A DNA stretch of 64,000 nt, taken from assembly GCF_902459465.1 (NCBI RefSeq), contig NC_047063.1, positions 3,162,001-3,226,000 of the forward strand. Reading direction: 5' to 3'. Made by a program: the position numbers and the translations under genes. Origin of the DNA: Asterias rubens (Eukaryota; Echinodermata; Asteroidea; Forcipulatida; Asteriidae). Positions within the stretch are counted from its first letter, which is position 1, and the number at the start of each line of letters is the position of its first letter. Under the pieces are notes generated by a model. The model had not been told where the DNA came from. It was given only the letters and a program-made list of their open reading frames with translations, and ran no database searches. Positions 54,185 to 64,000 of this stretch are shown here, in pieces.

Positions 54185-54368
54185 GGTCACCGTGGTCAAG
54201 TGGTTAGACTGCAGGACTTGCAATCACAAGGTTGTGGGTTCGAATCCCCCAGCTAACCGCCGATTTCACAATGACTAGAAGTATTGTCGTCTAGTTAATG
54301 TGGGAGTTTGCCGAGTTCCCTCGATGGGAATTGATAATTCAAACAAACAAATCAAACAAACAAATGAA
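54185..54368 (+). repeat. SINE family C, tRNA-derived with A-rich tail
   Basis: Box A (TGGTCAAGTGGTTAGAC) and perfect box B (GGTTCGAATCC), anticodon-loop-like CTTGCAA. A 90-bp body then AAACAAACAAATC repeats. The unpaired acceptor end and the tail argue against a working tRNA. Confidence 0.8.
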
Positions 54369-54957
54369 ATTTTTGAATGTAAGAAAGTTTTGAAATAATG
54401 TTGTTATTCTTTTATCTCATTTTATCAGTGAATTCAAATCAAAATACACCACCCCGCCCAGATTCTTGTTCCTGCTGTTTAGAATTGCCATCCTCACAAG
54501 TTTTCATGATTTTGTTTAAGGACCGCTTTTTTAGAAAAAGAGAAAATTCCCCATTGAAAAGCACTACAGCAGTGGCAATTTCGTAGTGCAGAAAAACAAT
54601 ATGCCCCGCCCCCTCGCGCAACCATAAAAAACAAGGTGCGCAACGAGTGAACTATAGAGGGCGACAAATAGCCGGACCGTTAATCGGAAGTTTATGTACA
54701 CTGTACGGACGCATGATAGATATGTACGTGTGTTCCACACTATATCCAAAACAAGCGCACCCACGTACTGCATGCACGAGCGCTAGAGAGATTCAGTTTG
54801 TGTCAAAACATAGTCGCGATAGCTAAGCCCTTTTCCATTTATCCAGTTGTTTACAAATATTGTAACCTCCTATCTGTTGTACTCGTATTAATGCTGGTTG
54901 AGACTCGCCACTGTTTGTAAGTTTTATTTGAAGTTATCTCAAAAACACACGTCGAGA

Positions 54958-63557
<8,600 letters not shown>

Positions 63558-63593
63558 GTGAGAGACAATTTTTAATGGGTTAGGGTCATAGAG

Positions 63594-63840
63594 TTCTATA
63601 AGAACCAGAGGGCGCACCGGTGATGCTTCTTGCACAAACGCGACGGGACCGCAAGATGACACGCACGTGCTATTCTGTACGCGCCTTGAATATGAAATAC
63701 ACGTTTAAGTTTGTGTTTATTGATGCTGTTTTTTCAAATTATATTATGGCCGTACAAACACACGCTTAGAAAATGGCTGCCTGCGCGCATGCCATGTCGC
63801 GTGTAAAGGCCAGTGCACCCTCTAGTTCTTATATATAAGT
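63594..63840. repeat. MITE with TATAAGAAC inverted ends
   Basis: TATAAGAACCAGAGGGCGCA against TGCACCCTCTAGTTCTTATA, in the intron after the last visible copine exon. Confidence 0.82.
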
Positions 63841-63861
63841 TCTTATATATAATTACTTTTT

Positions 63862-64000
63862 TTATGACACAAAACACAATGTCCACAGATTTACATTATA
63901 AAAATAAATAGTTTGAAGATAATGATGGCAGAAAGCTTCCCTTATAAAATATTACTTGCTGGGGTGCTGTAGTTTTTATGACACACGGGACAATGTTTCT
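63862..64000. repeat. MITE family R, cut by the window edge
   Basis: ACACAATGTCCACAGATTTA and TTACTTGCTGGGGTGCTGTA match 8895-9130. Confidence 0.78.

Larger units (their letters stand above)
45736..54957. other. Long spacer between TTLL3 and copine
   Basis: Contains the double-hairpin copy 2, the hammerhead-like motif, a 4-unit tandem repeat, two possible 3' exons, a family N copy (50370-50560), a family M copy, a MITE P and a SINE. At 45850-47030 and 51900-53340 I see only A+T-rich sequence. 50700-50960 is C/T-rich. Confidence 0.55.

Noticed and set aside
54185..54260. Possible tRNA gene (boxes A and B present)
   Set aside because: Acceptor-stem halves do not pair well and an A-rich repetitive tail follows, so it is a SINE head.

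Overview
This is an animal (metazoan) nuclear window: intron-rich protein genes with GT-AG splice sites, A+T-rich spacers, and a very dense load of short DNA transposons (MITEs), tRNA-derived SINEs and microsatellites. The gene families (COPI gamma subunit, SLC37-like transporter, secreted C1q-domain protein, TTLL3-type tubulin glycylase, copine) and the repeat style fit an invertebrate deuterostome, most likely an echinoderm such as a sea star. The species call is inference, not something the sequence proves.

Layout. 1-1109: repeats, including a 5'-truncated non-LTR retrotransposon fragment. 1110-12451 (+): the last ten coding exons of coatomer gamma (COPG), with its start left of the window. 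12452-14933: spacer with MITEs, a foldback and a 36-C tract. 14934-23378 (-): a complete 12-exon, 424-residue SLC37-like organophosphate transporter. 24573-26025 (-): a secreted protein with two C1q domains, split by a minisatellite-filled intron. 28597-45735 (+): a complete 15-exon TTLL3-like tubulin monoglycylase of 1170 residues. 45736-54957: repeat-rich spacer with two possible further 3' coding exons. 54958-63557 (+): the first nine coding exons of a copine, running off the right edge. Every exon junction given for these genes keeps the reading frame.

The genes are unrelated in pathway (vesicle coat, transporter, secreted lectin-like protein, axonemal tubulin modification, calcium-dependent membrane binding). 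The TTLL3-copine neighbourhood recalls the TTLL3/CPNE9 linkage on human 3p25.3.

Most of the novelty is in repeats. Several TTAA-flanked MITE families share internal modules. Two inverted copies of a 511-bp double-hairpin element lie 30 kb apart. A 1.22-kb transposon with a 6-bp target duplication interrupts a minisatellite. A partial duplicate of a COPG exon carries a dead splice acceptor and a stop codon. A class-II tRNA-derived SINE is present in many copies. I found no CRISPR array, bacterial operon, viral gene or free-standing tRNA or rRNA gene.
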